A stretch of DNA of 64,000 nt, from contig NZ_CP139247.1 in assembly GCF_034087045.1 (NCBI RefSeq), positions 5,482,001-5,546,000 of the forward strand, in the 5' to 3' direction. The notes under the pieces were generated by a model. That model worked only from the letters and a program-made list of their open reading frames with translations. It searched no databases and was not told the origin of the DNA. The translations under genes and the position numbers were made by a program. The stretch comes from Chitinophaga sancti (GTDB lineage Bacteria > Bacteroidota > Bacteroidia > Chitinophagales > Chitinophagaceae). Shown one piece after another: positions 44,111 to 51,321 of this stretch; within the stretch, counting starts at the first letter, position 1, and every line of letters begins with the position of its first letter.

Positions 44111-45936
44111 AATACCTGCTTATACTGATAAGCTGGATCCATTGGTGCTTACCCGCTGGCGGACAAACCGTGCAATGGTCGCGGGGCGACGAGGCATTGT
44201 CCGTTGCCCCCGCAATGCAATTTATGGAGGATAGTACGGGTAAGTTGCGGATAGAAGATGTGATTACTTCAGTCTGGCACCCTACCGGGCAGGCCGTGTT
44301 ACATTTCGGTTTTACGGATAAAGTAATATGGCTTCGCCTGGATGTACGGAACAACACAACTGATAGCCTGTTATTATCCTTTGAACAGGCGTTCATATCC
44401 GAACTTACATTATATTATACCGACGCAGGGGGCCATTGGCAGTCGATCAGGAGTGGATACGAAGTTCCGTTTACTTCAAAGCCTGTGCTGGACCATAACC
44501 AGGTCATTCCTTATCCCCGTTCGAATGGGCCGGTATATATCCGCATGCGCCCATTGATCCATGCTACGCCGGTGCAGCTCATTACCCTTAAATATTGGGA
44601 GTTGCAAGCTGCCCGGAAAAAAATGGATTATGGAATCTATGCAGGCATCCTGCTATTGGCAGTGATCGTGAACCTCTTCCTGTACGCTGCACTGAAGAAA
44701 AACTATTTCCTGTATTATTCTATTCTCATCTTCTTTTACCTGATGACCTCTGCCACGGTCATGGAGGGTTACGCCATCTACTTCTTTCCCCGGATTCAGA
44801 TGATGTTCTGGTACAGCATCGTACCGGTACTGGACATGATTGCGCTTTTGCTCTTTTGCATCTCTTTCTTTGAGCTGCGTAACAGGCATCCGGACCTTTA
44901 CCGGGTAGCATTGTACAGTGCCGGATGCTTCGTGATTTACCTGGTGGGACTCTCCTTCCTGCCACCGCTGCCGGTCTTGCTGGTGAACCAGGTTTTTGCA
45001 TTGTATGTATTTGTGATCGCGAGTATGGTCGGGTTGAAGGAGGGACGATCCGGGAACCGGCTGGGGTACTATTTTTCAGGGTTCTATGCCTTGTGGTTTA
45101 TACTCATTCTGGTGGAAGCCGTGTACATACAGACAGGTGTGCCCCAACATATATTCCCGGTAAGTTATGTTTCCACGGCCATTTTCCTGGAAGGTTTTCT
45201 GCTGGCGATTCTTGTTGCGAAAAGATTCCAGCGGGAAAAACGGGAAGATAACCTTCGGCAGTTTGAGATGAAAAACCAAATCGAAAAAATGGAACAAAAT
45301 TTTAGGCAGGAGATCCTGACTACACGATTGGAAATACAGGAAGAAACATTCACTGCCATCAGTCAGGAGATACATGATAATGTAGGGCAATTCCTGAGCC
45401 TTGCCCGGATACAGGTCAACATTATGGACCAGCAGGAAGCTAAGAATGGCCCTATGATCATAGAACTGAGAGATAATCTTGGCAGGGCGATGACTGATTT
45501 GCGAAATATTGCCAAAAGCCTGAATAGCTATTATATACAGAATAACAACCTGGGTGAAACGATCGCCAACCAGGTACAACATATCAATCGTACGGGATTT
45601 ACACGTCTTGAGCTTTCTATCAAAGGCACAGAACGGGAAATCGATAACCAGCGAAAACTGGTACTTTATCGCATAGTGCAGGAAGGTATCCAGAATGCGA
45701 TCAAACATGCGAAGGCCTCAGCCGTCCATATCCGGTTGGATTATACGGGTACTTTATTCCTGGTGGAGATTGAAGATAATGGCGAAGGGTTCGATAAAGA
45801 GGCGACATTACAACAAAACCGGGGACTGGGATTGCATAACATGTTTAGTCGCGCAACGCTGATCGGGGGTGAAGCACATATTGTGAGTCATCCCGGAAAA
45901 GGTACGATTATCCAGATCAAAACACCATTTCAATAA
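44107..45936 (+). CDS. 7TM-DISM sensor histidine kinase (HisKA_3/LytS-like output)
   Basis: A 609-residue membrane sensor. From ATG 44107: signal peptide (to AGGQT), an extracytoplasmic 7TMR-DISMED2 beta domain (about 25-165), seven membrane helices of the 7TM-DISM type (about 180-380), a coiled-coil and then a kinase core. The phospho-acceptor is His423 in SQEIHDNVGQFLSLARIQ. The ATP lid motifs are QEGIQNAIKHA (N-box), EDNGEGFD and GLGLHNM. This is the NarX/DesK-type core that pairs with LuxR-type regulators, such as the gene that follows. A longer start would overlap the upstream gene by 66 nt and lose the signal peptide. Confidence 0.9.
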   Translation: MKYLLILISWIHWCLPAGGQTVQWSRGDEALSVAPAMQFMEDSTGKLRIEDVITSVWHPTGQAVLHFGFTDKVIWLRLDVRNNTTDSLLLSFEQAFISELTLYYTDAGGHWQSIRSGYEVPFTSKPVLDHNQVIPYPRSNGPVYIRMRPLIHATPVQLITLKYWELQAARKKMDYGIYAGILLLAVIVNLFLYAALKKNYFLYYSILIFFYLMTSATVMEGYAIYFFPRIQMMFWYSIVPVLDMIALLLFCISFFELRNRHPDLYRVALYSAGCFVIYLVGLSFLPPLPVLLVNQVFALYVFVIASMVGLKEGRSGNRLGYYFSGFYALWFILILVEAVYIQTGVPQHIFPVSYVSTAIFLEGFLLAILVAKRFQREKREDNLRQFEMKNQIEKMEQNFRQEILTTRLEIQEETFTAISQEIHDNVGQFLSLARIQVNIMDQQEAKNGPMIIELRDNLGRAMTDLRNIAKSLNSYYIQNNNLGETIANQVQHINRTGFTRLELSIKGTEREIDNQRKLVLYRIVQEGIQNAIKHAKASAVHIRLDYTGTLFLVEIEDNGEGFDKEATLQQNRGLGLHNMFSRATLIGGEAHIVSHPGKGTIIQIKTPFQ

Positions 45937-45940
45937 CTGA

Positions 45941-45967
45941 ATGTCAATTAAAACGCCTTATCAATAA
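45941..45967 (+). repeat. Echo of the kinase gene's last codons, 8-codon frame
   Basis: After the kinase stop, the bases 45947-45967 repeat the final seven codons: gene IKTPFQ-stop, echo IKTPYQ-stop. Four of five base differences are at third codon positions. An ATG at 45941 opens the frame (MSIKTPYQ) and its TAA directly abuts the ATG of the response regulator. Confidence 0.7.
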
Positions 45968-46618
45968 ATGAAAAAGATCGCTATTGTAGACGACCAGGTG
46001 ATGATCCGAAAAGCTTTGTCCGTATTGATAAATATGTTTCCCGGTTACGAAGTAATGCTGGATGCATCCGATGGAAAGGACCTCCAGCGACAACTACAGG
46101 AAGAGAATCCACCGCATATCGTGCTACTCGATATTGTGATGCCCAATATGGATGGTTATGAAACCGCCGGATGGCTTCGGGATAATTACCCGGATATCAA
46201 AGTATTGGCCCTAAGTACAATGGACTCGGACACCGCCATCATAAAAATGATTAAACACGGCGCGAAAGGCTATGTGCTCAAAGATGCAGATCCTGCAGAA
46301 CTGAAACTTGCATTTGACGAAGTAATACGACAGGGGTATTTCTATAATGAACTGATCACACGCAAGGTGATGAACAGCATCCATGCATTGGCAGATGATA
46401 AAAGCGACCTGAAAGCATTCGCGAAATTGACAGACAGAGAACTACAATTTCTTCGATTAGCATGTAGTGAGAAAACCTATCAACAGATTGCCGCCGAAAT
46501 GTTCGTAAGCGAGCGTACGGTAGACGGCTACCGGGAAGCCCTGTGCAAAAAGCTCAACCTGAATACCCGGGTGGGCCTGGTCATGTTTGCTATTAGAAAT
46601 AATATCGTGCAGTTATAA
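45968..46618 (+). CDS. LuxR/NarL-family response regulator
   Basis: A 216-residue two-component regulator. The receiver domain (1-120) has the acidic pocket VDDQ, the phospho-acceptor Asp55 (VLLDIVMPNMDG) and the conserved Lys in GYVLKDADP. The C-terminal LuxR-type helix-turn-helix (about 150-210; LTDRELQFLRLACSEKTYQQIAAEM, VSERTVDGYREALCKKL) binds DNA. It should be phosphorylated by the kinase encoded just upstream. Targets unknown; the next two genes are candidates. Confidence 0.93.
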   Translation: MKKIAIVDDQVMIRKALSVLINMFPGYEVMLDASDGKDLQRQLQEENPPHIVLLDIVMPNMDGYETAGWLRDNYPDIKVLALSTMDSDTAIIKMIKHGAKGYVLKDADPAELKLAFDEVIRQGYFYNELITRKVMNSIHALADDKSDLKAFAKLTDRELQFLRLACSEKTYQQIAAEMFVSERTVDGYREALCKKLNLNTRVGLVMFAIRNNIVQL

Positions 46619-46726
46619 CCTTATTACGGGAAAAACACCCTCCCCATTTCCGTCTTTAATCCCGTTGTTACAGACATGCGTCCGGGTTAGTTTTGGTAAA
46701 GCAATATTTTATTCTTTACTAAACTT

Positions 46727-47650
46727 ATGATCATGTTTGTAAAATCTCTATTGACAGCACTGGTCTCCTTCGCACTTTGCAACAGCATTTCGGCAACACC
46801 GGCCTTTCATCCCTTAAGGGCTCCTATTCCCACTACCCCAACAGATACTGTTCCTGCCCCGGTTTACACCCCTTCTGGACCAGCAGCTGTAGAAGTAGCA
46901 GGGGAAGACGACGATACAAAAAGCGTACTCACCCCTTTACTGAGCTACAACTTTTCCAGTGGTAAAAACAACCTCTCCAATCTTACACCCGTTATCAACT
47001 ACGGATGGATCAAGACAATCGGAAAAGCATTCTGGGGCCGGGCTAAATGGGAACTAGCCATTAATCCTTATTCGGCCGGACAAATAGATGTGAAGGATTC
47101 GGCCAACTATCTCCCCGCCCTCATGCTGCCTGGCATTGCGGGTATCAACATCAACAACTTTTTTACGTTCAATGAAAATGGTAACGGGCATTTTATTCTC
47201 TTCCCCGTAAATTTCGCATTAAAACTGAACACTAATTTCCAGGACTCAGGCCGGATTATCGCACAGTATAATGTTCGCTGTGGCATGGGGTTCCGGTATG
47301 ATGATCATTTCCAGGTAGGGATACAACATACCTGGGCATGGCATAACCTGACGTCGGAATCGGAAGAGAGTTTTAGAAAGGTATTCAATACAGAGAAGAG
47401 CCGGATCTCATATGTGACGGTGGTATTCGAAACTTATTTCAATACCTCGCATGAGGCCAATACAGATGCGGATGGTAATGACAAAAGCAATGTGTTATTC
47501 GTGGAGTGGAGATGCCTGACAAACAGGAATGATTTCAGAGGATTTCCTAATGACCGTATTCTCACACTTGGGTTCAGGAAAACGCTGAACCTTTCTAACC
47601 TCAGCCTCGCTCCAGGAGCAGCGGCCAGAAGCAGAAACGCGGCCAGATGA
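46727..47650 (+). CDS. Exported protein, probably outer-membrane beta-barrel
   Basis: A 307-residue protein with a signal peptide (FVKSLLTALVSFALCNSISA), a proline-rich stretch (about 28-55) and then alternating hydrophobic strands (LLSYNFSSGKNNLSNLTPVINYGW, GRAKWELAINPYS, HFILFPVNFALKLNTNF, FQVGIQHTWAW), as in outer-membrane barrels. No family recognised. Its stop overlaps the ATG of the papain-like lipoprotein gene (ATGA), so they are made together. Located after the two-component genes, perhaps their target. Confidence 0.7.
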   Translation: MIMFVKSLLTALVSFALCNSISATPAFHPLRAPIPTTPTDTVPAPVYTPSGPAAVEVAGEDDDTKSVLTPLLSYNFSSGKNNLSNLTPVINYGWIKTIGKAFWGRAKWELAINPYSAGQIDVKDSANYLPALMLPGIAGININNFFTFNENGNGHFILFPVNFALKLNTNFQDSGRIIAQYNVRCGMGFRYDDHFQVGIQHTWAWHNLTSESEESFRKVFNTEKSRISYVTVVFETYFNTSHEANTDADGNDKSNVLFVEWRCLTNRNDFRGFPNDRILTLGFRKTLNLSNLSLAPGAAARSRNAAR

Positions 47651-49056
47651 AAAAGTTGATCATTGCACTCCTGCTATTCCACATGGTAGCCTGCACGCCA
47701 CCTGATGTACCTGGGGGACTACTACTACCCGAACCGGATTCACTCAAGGAGTTTCCGCTGGCTGCATCTTCCGGACGCCGGGTAGAACTCCGGCCGGCAG
47801 TGGATATGGAACCAGTGCTGCCTCCGGCAGGTGATCAGGGGAAACAGGGATCCTGTGTGTCGTGGGCATTGGGGTATAACCTGTTCAGCTATTATGAAAG
47901 AGCATATGCAGGATTAAAGGATTATGGCATCTCCCAGGGCATACCTGATCCACGAAAAGTGTATAGTCCCGCGTTCATTTACAATTACCTGAAGCAGCAG
48001 GTCATACCTACGGACTGTCAGCGGGGTATTTTCTTCAAAGATGCATTTCACATCATCATGGACAAAGGTAATTGTCAATGGGCCGACTTCCCCTATCATT
48101 CGGTGCAGGATGGTTGTATGGGGGGTGTAACGACGGCCAGCATTGAGGGTGCCAGCAAACATAAAGGGTACCGCTTTCAGCGGATCACGAAATCGGAATA
48201 TGATTTTAAAGTGCAGGTGCAAAGTGGGTACCCGGTGATTATTGGGGTCTATACTTCGGAGAGTTTGTATGATGATGGGAAAAATGCGGATACCAGCCGA
48301 AAGTTTATCTGGAACCCGGCGCAGCGGGATAAATGGGAATACCACGCCATGCTGGTGGTAGGGTACGATCAACAGTATTTCAAACTAATGAACTCCTGGG
48401 GAGCAGACTGGGGGAATAAAGGATTTGTGTGGATACCTTATAAGAAACTACTGGACCGGACGGTGGAGGCTTATACAGCAGAGAAGCTCATACCAGAAAG
48501 AGGCCTTGCCGCTATAAAGTTCGCCATGGATTCTACTATTAAGCACCGTAAGCATATGAGTTTAAAATTACCGGATAACTCAGTCATTGCCTTTGATAAT
48601 TTCTCGATGAATCTGAGTAAGGTGAATGCATCTGTTTCATTTAGCATTTTTGATTCGACCTCTCAGCATCCTTATAGAGGGTATTTGCAGGAGGGCGAGC
48701 AGAAGCAGTTTTATATATCGGATTCCCTGGTGACGATCTATTCTGATTTTACCAATAATAAGGTAAGGCCGGTTCATATGAACATGAAGATAGATAGTGG
48801 TGTTGTAGATGAGAATATCAAAGGGATTGATTCGATGCTGCGGGAGAATTACAGCTATCTGAAAAATAAAAAGAACCTGACGGAAGGGGATAAAAGAATG
48901 CTGAAAGAGTTTGTGAATTGGGAGGGGAAATATAGGATGGTGTCCAGTACCAGTGATAACAATGACAGTGTAAACTGGAAATTATTGGCTGTTCTGCTTT
49001 CCCTGATACCATTAGGCGTGTGGGCTTTCCGACAATGGAGAAAAACCCGGTCGTAG
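47647..49056 (+). CDS. Papain-like (C1 family) cysteine peptidase, lipoprotein
   Basis: A 469-residue peptidase. Signal peptide with a probable lipobox at Cys16 (MVAC). The C1 fold is clear: oxyanion Gln and nucleophile Cys70 in DQGKQGSCVSWA, catalytic His233 in YHAMLVVGYD and Asn249 in MNSWGADWGNKGFVWIPY. After the peptidase domain (about 45-285) there is a helical or beta region of ~150 residues, then a C-terminal membrane helix (LLAVLLSLIPLGVWAF) and a basic end. A lipid anchor plus a C-terminal helix is unusual. Likely acts in the periplasm or at the surface together with the barrel-like protein. Confidence 0.85.
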   Translation: MKKLIIALLLFHMVACTPPDVPGGLLLPEPDSLKEFPLAASSGRRVELRPAVDMEPVLPPAGDQGKQGSCVSWALGYNLFSYYERAYAGLKDYGISQGIPDPRKVYSPAFIYNYLKQQVIPTDCQRGIFFKDAFHIIMDKGNCQWADFPYHSVQDGCMGGVTTASIEGASKHKGYRFQRITKSEYDFKVQVQSGYPVIIGVYTSESLYDDGKNADTSRKFIWNPAQRDKWEYHAMLVVGYDQQYFKLMNSWGADWGNKGFVWIPYKKLLDRTVEAYTAEKLIPERGLAAIKFAMDSTIKHRKHMSLKLPDNSVIAFDNFSMNLSKVNASVSFSIFDSTSQHPYRGYLQEGEQKQFYISDSLVTIYSDFTNNKVRPVHMNMKIDSGVVDENIKGIDSMLRENYSYLKNKKNLTEGDKRMLKEFVNWEGKYRMVSSTSDNNDSVNWKLLAVLLSLIPLGVWAFRQWRKTRS

Positions 49057-49076
49057 TGAATGGTTTTCATTAAAAA

Positions 49077-49112
49077 TATATTTGCGTAGTTAAATGACTA
49101 CACATATATTTG
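49077..49112 (+). promoter_or_regulatory. Promoter and probable ArsR operator
   Basis: Two TATATTTG elements (49077-49084 and 49105-49112) match TAnnTTTG. Between them is an inverted repeat, TGCGTAGT (49083-49090) and ACTACACA (49097-49104), 7 of 8 pairing around 6 bases. Its position across the -7 elements, 20-50 nt upstream of arsR, suggests autorepression. Confidence 0.6.
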
Positions 49113-49131
49113 TACACAAATACCTTCACCC

Positions 49132-49452
49132 ATGATAATCAGAAGAGACGTGTTTCAGGCCATTGCGGACCCGACCAGAAGAGCTATTTTAATGCTGGTG
49201 GCGTCACAGGCGATGACTGCCGGATCTATTGCCGCTAACTTTAATACTGCGAGACCGACCGTGTCAAAACACCTGGCTATTCTCACGGAATGTAATTTGC
49301 TTGAGCAACAGCAAAATGGCAGGGAGATCTATTATCACCTGAACCCAAATAAGATGAAAGAAATTGCAGATTTTATTGAACCGTTCCGGAAACTATGGGA
49401 TGACAGGTTCAATAAGTTGGAGGATATTATGAAAACCTACAAAAAGAAATAG
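49132..49452 (+). CDS. ArsR-family transcriptional regulator
   Basis: A 106-residue winged-helix repressor: [62 protein letters not shown] is the ArsR fold, with ARPTVSKHL as recognition helix. No metal-binding cysteine motif (ELCVCDL) is present, so it is of the SdpR/YdfF-like subgroup usually paired with an SRPBCC protein, as here. Probably represses its own operon through the palindrome at 49083. Confidence 0.92.
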   Translation: MIIRRDVFQAIADPTRRAILMLVASQAMTAGSIAANFNTARPTVSKHLAILTECNLLEQQQNGREIYYHLNPNKMKEIADFIEPFRKLWDDRFNKLEDIMKTYKKK

Positions 49453-49482
49453 GGCAACCATTCTTTAAGTATTTACAATAGC

Positions 49483-49524
49483 GTATAAGCGGGAAGACAT
49501 TACGAAACCTACAAAAAGAAATAA
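49483..49524 (+). repeat. Echo of the arsR gene's 3' end
   Basis: The last ~42 bases of arsR (from 49411) reappear at 49483-49524 with one base deleted: ATAAG, GGA.GA, ATTA.GAAA and CCTACAAAAAGAAATA are shared. GAG/GAA, GAT/GAC and TAG/TAA differences are silent in codon terms. The echo's TAA directly abuts the ATG of the SRPBCC gene. Confidence 0.75.
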
Positions 49525-49992
49525 ATGGAACTGAAGACTAAAATCCACGCTGAAGATGGTCAACAGCAACTCACCATTACGAGGGAGTTTGAACTGCCAG
49601 TAGAACTGTTATTCAAAGCATATGAAGATGCTGATATTGTAGCACAATGGATGAACACAAAAGTTGTAAAACTGGAAAATAAAAAATCCGGTAGCTGGCA
49701 GTTTGATACCAGCGATGGGGAAGGTAATATCGTCTTCACGGCAAGTGGGGTGTATCATGAGTTTGTGCCGAATAAAAAAATCACCCGCACTTTTGAGATG
49801 GGGAATGCACCTTTTGATGTGCAACTGGAATTCCTGGAATTTGAGGCTTTGGATGAAGATAACAGCAAACTCACTATGCAGATTGTATATAGATCGGGAG
49901 CATTGAGAGACCAGCTATTGAAATTGCCTTTCAGACAAGGTTTAAATATGGCACATAATCGCTTACAGGAAGTCGTTGATAAATTAAAATAA
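49525..49992 (+). CDS. SRPBCC (AHSA1-type) domain protein
   Basis: A 155-residue START/Bet v 1-fold protein of the AHSA1 group: ITREFELPVELLFKAYEDADIVAQWM at the N-terminus, GSWQFDTSDGEGNIVFTASGVYHEFVPNKKITRTFEMG and a long C-terminal helix (LRDQLLKLPFRQGLNMAHNRLQEVV). Such proteins bind hydrophobic ligands in a cavity. Their pairing with an ArsR regulator is a common arrangement of unknown purpose. Confidence 0.9.
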   Translation: MELKTKIHAEDGQQQLTITREFELPVELLFKAYEDADIVAQWMNTKVVKLENKKSGSWQFDTSDGEGNIVFTASGVYHEFVPNKKITRTFEMGNAPFDVQLEFLEFEALDEDNSKLTMQIVYRSGALRDQLLKLPFRQGLNMAHNRLQEVVDKLK

Positions 49993-50002
49993 CAATACCA
50001 GG

Positions 50003-50081
50003 CATGCTGAAATCACCTTTCAAAAAAGGTCTAAACATTGCACTCAATCAATCATAGAAAGTAGTTAAAAATTTAAAATAA
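50003..50081 (+). repeat. Echo of the SRPBCC gene's 3' end, 17-codon frame
   Basis: The last 79 bases of the gene (49914-49992) align end to end with 50003-50081. Gene LLKLPFRQGLNMAHNR corresponds to echo MLKSPFKKGLNIALNQS, then a TAG; beyond it the echo still follows the gene (VV..LK-stop). The echo starts with ATG (50004) and ends 4 nt before the ATG of the DUF4256 gene. Confidence 0.85.
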
Positions 50082-50085
50082 CCGT

Positions 50086-50619
50086 ATGAGTACTGAACTG
50101 CTGAAAATATTAAAAGCCCGTTTTGAGAAACATACAAATCGCCACAAAGGAATTGAATGGGCAAAGGTGGAAGCAAAACTAATTGCCAGTCCGAAAAAAT
50201 TAAAAGTTCTTGATATTATGGAAGAAACTGGCGGAGAGCCGGATGTGATAGGATTTGATAAAATAACAGGGGAATATACTTTCGTAGACTGTTCGCCAGA
50301 AAGCCCAAAAGGCCGCAGAAGTGTGTGTTATGATCAGCAGGCGCTGGATGAAAGAAAGGAAGCAAAGCCAGCGGATAGTGCTACTGAGATGGCGGCGGCA
50401 ATAGGGATAGCGTTGCTAACTGAGGAGGAATATAGGGGGCTGCAGGAGCTGGGGGAGTTTGATCTGAAAACTTCCAGTTGGCTGGCTACGCCACCTGCTA
50501 TCAGGAAATTAGGTGGGGCGATCTTTGGGGATCGCAGATATGATCGGGTATTTGTTTATCACAATGGGGCGCAATCCTATTATGCAGCAAGGGGGTTTAG
50601 GGGATCATTGAAAGTGTAA
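50086..50619 (+). CDS. DUF4256 family protein
   Basis: A 177-residue cytoplasmic protein of the DUF4256 family, seen from LKARFEKHTNRHKGIEWAKVEAKL, GGEPDVIGFDKITGEYTFVDCS, ESPKGRRSVCYDQQALDERKEAKP and the YDRVFVYHNGAQSYYAARGFRG end. The family is widespread in Firmicutes and Bacteroidota; function unknown. Third gene of the ArsR-SRPBCC operon by spacing and strand. Confidence 0.88.
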   Translation: MSTELLKILKARFEKHTNRHKGIEWAKVEAKLIASPKKLKVLDIMEETGGEPDVIGFDKITGEYTFVDCSPESPKGRRSVCYDQQALDERKEAKPADSATEMAAAIGIALLTEEEYRGLQELGEFDLKTSSWLATPPAIRKLGGAIFGDRRYDRVFVYHNGAQSYYAARGFRGSLKV

Positions 50620-50620
50620 A

Positions 50621-50752
50621 CTATAAAAGAAACGCCTCACAAAGGTCTGTCATCTGCTTCGCAAGCGTTACAGTATCCAACGCATAGCTCACCTGCGTGA
50701 AGGATACCAGTTTGGTATTCGGGCCTAAAATCTTCCTGCTTAATCTATCAAC
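50621..50752 (-). pseudogene. Fragment of a class V aminotransferase
   Basis: A frame without a start reads GPNTKLVSFTQVSYALDTV and ends KQMTDLCEAFLL-stop. It matches the middle of class V aminotransferases/cysteine desulfurases (TKLVxxxHVSxxLGTVxPxKxI). The usual Gly is Asp here, and the frame stops in mid-domain. Both flanks are missing. Gene remnant in the gap between convergent genes. Confidence 0.45.
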
Positions 50753-50762
50753 ACGATACAAT

Positions 50763-50813
50763 AAAAAGGAGAAACCCGCTTCAGCATTGAGCTAAAGCGG
50801 GTTTCTCCTTTTT
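50763..50813. terminator. Long two-way terminator
   Basis: Arms of 23 bases (50763-50785 and 50791-50813) with one mismatch, A-run before and T-run after. Serves the convergent DUF4256 and DUF937 genes. Confidence 0.88.
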
Positions 50814-50825
50814 ATTAGTTAAATA

Positions 50826-51293
50826 TTAAAACTTAAACATCTTGCCTAAATCATTCAGGTCTACATCTCCGTCGGCATCTTTATCCAGGCCAATTTTAGC
50901 CCCTAAACTGCTTAAGCCACTAAGGCCGCCACCGCCGCCGAGAGATGCTAAGATCTCCTGTATACCTCCCTGTCCACGCAGTGCATTCAGGATACCAGGA
51001 ATCAGTGTAGCTGCAATGGAGGTAGCTACCTGACTATTGATACCGAACTTCTGCATGATATTAGTGGCAAAGTTATTCTCCATGTCTTTTGTTTCAGGCG
51101 TGTCGCCATTGGAGGATAACATTTCAGTGATCTTGTCGGTCTGACCGCTGCTTACCAGACCCGTTACTTTAGAGAGGATGACATTCTTCAGTTCTTCCAC
51201 AACGCCCTGGTTGTGTTCATTTGGTATTGCGGGGTTGTCAGCTACACTTTGCTGACTATACTGCTGGATCAGAGATGATAATTGCTCGAACAT
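50826..51293 (-). CDS. DUF937 protein with C-terminal EF-hand-like loop
   Basis: A 155-residue protein. The N-terminal two thirds (QLSSLIQQYS, VVEELKNVILSKVTGLVSSGQTDKI, FGINSQVATSIAATLIPGILNALRG) fit DUF937, a helical family. A glycine/serine linker leads to a C-terminal DKDADGDVDLNDLGKMF, a calcium-binding EF-hand/dockerin-type loop with Asp at positions 1, 3, 5 and 9. Start at ATG 51293; a TTG nine bases upstream is less likely. Confidence 0.82.
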   Translation of the reverse strand: MFEQLSSLIQQYSQQSVADNPAIPNEHNQGVVEELKNVILSKVTGLVSSGQTDKITEMLSSNGDTPETKDMENNFATNIMQKFGINSQVATSIAATLIPGILNALRGQGGIQEILASLGGGGGLSGLSSLGAKIGLDKDADGDVDLNDLGKMFKF

Positions 51294-51321
51294 ATGTATC
51301 AATTTTGAACAAAGATAATTT

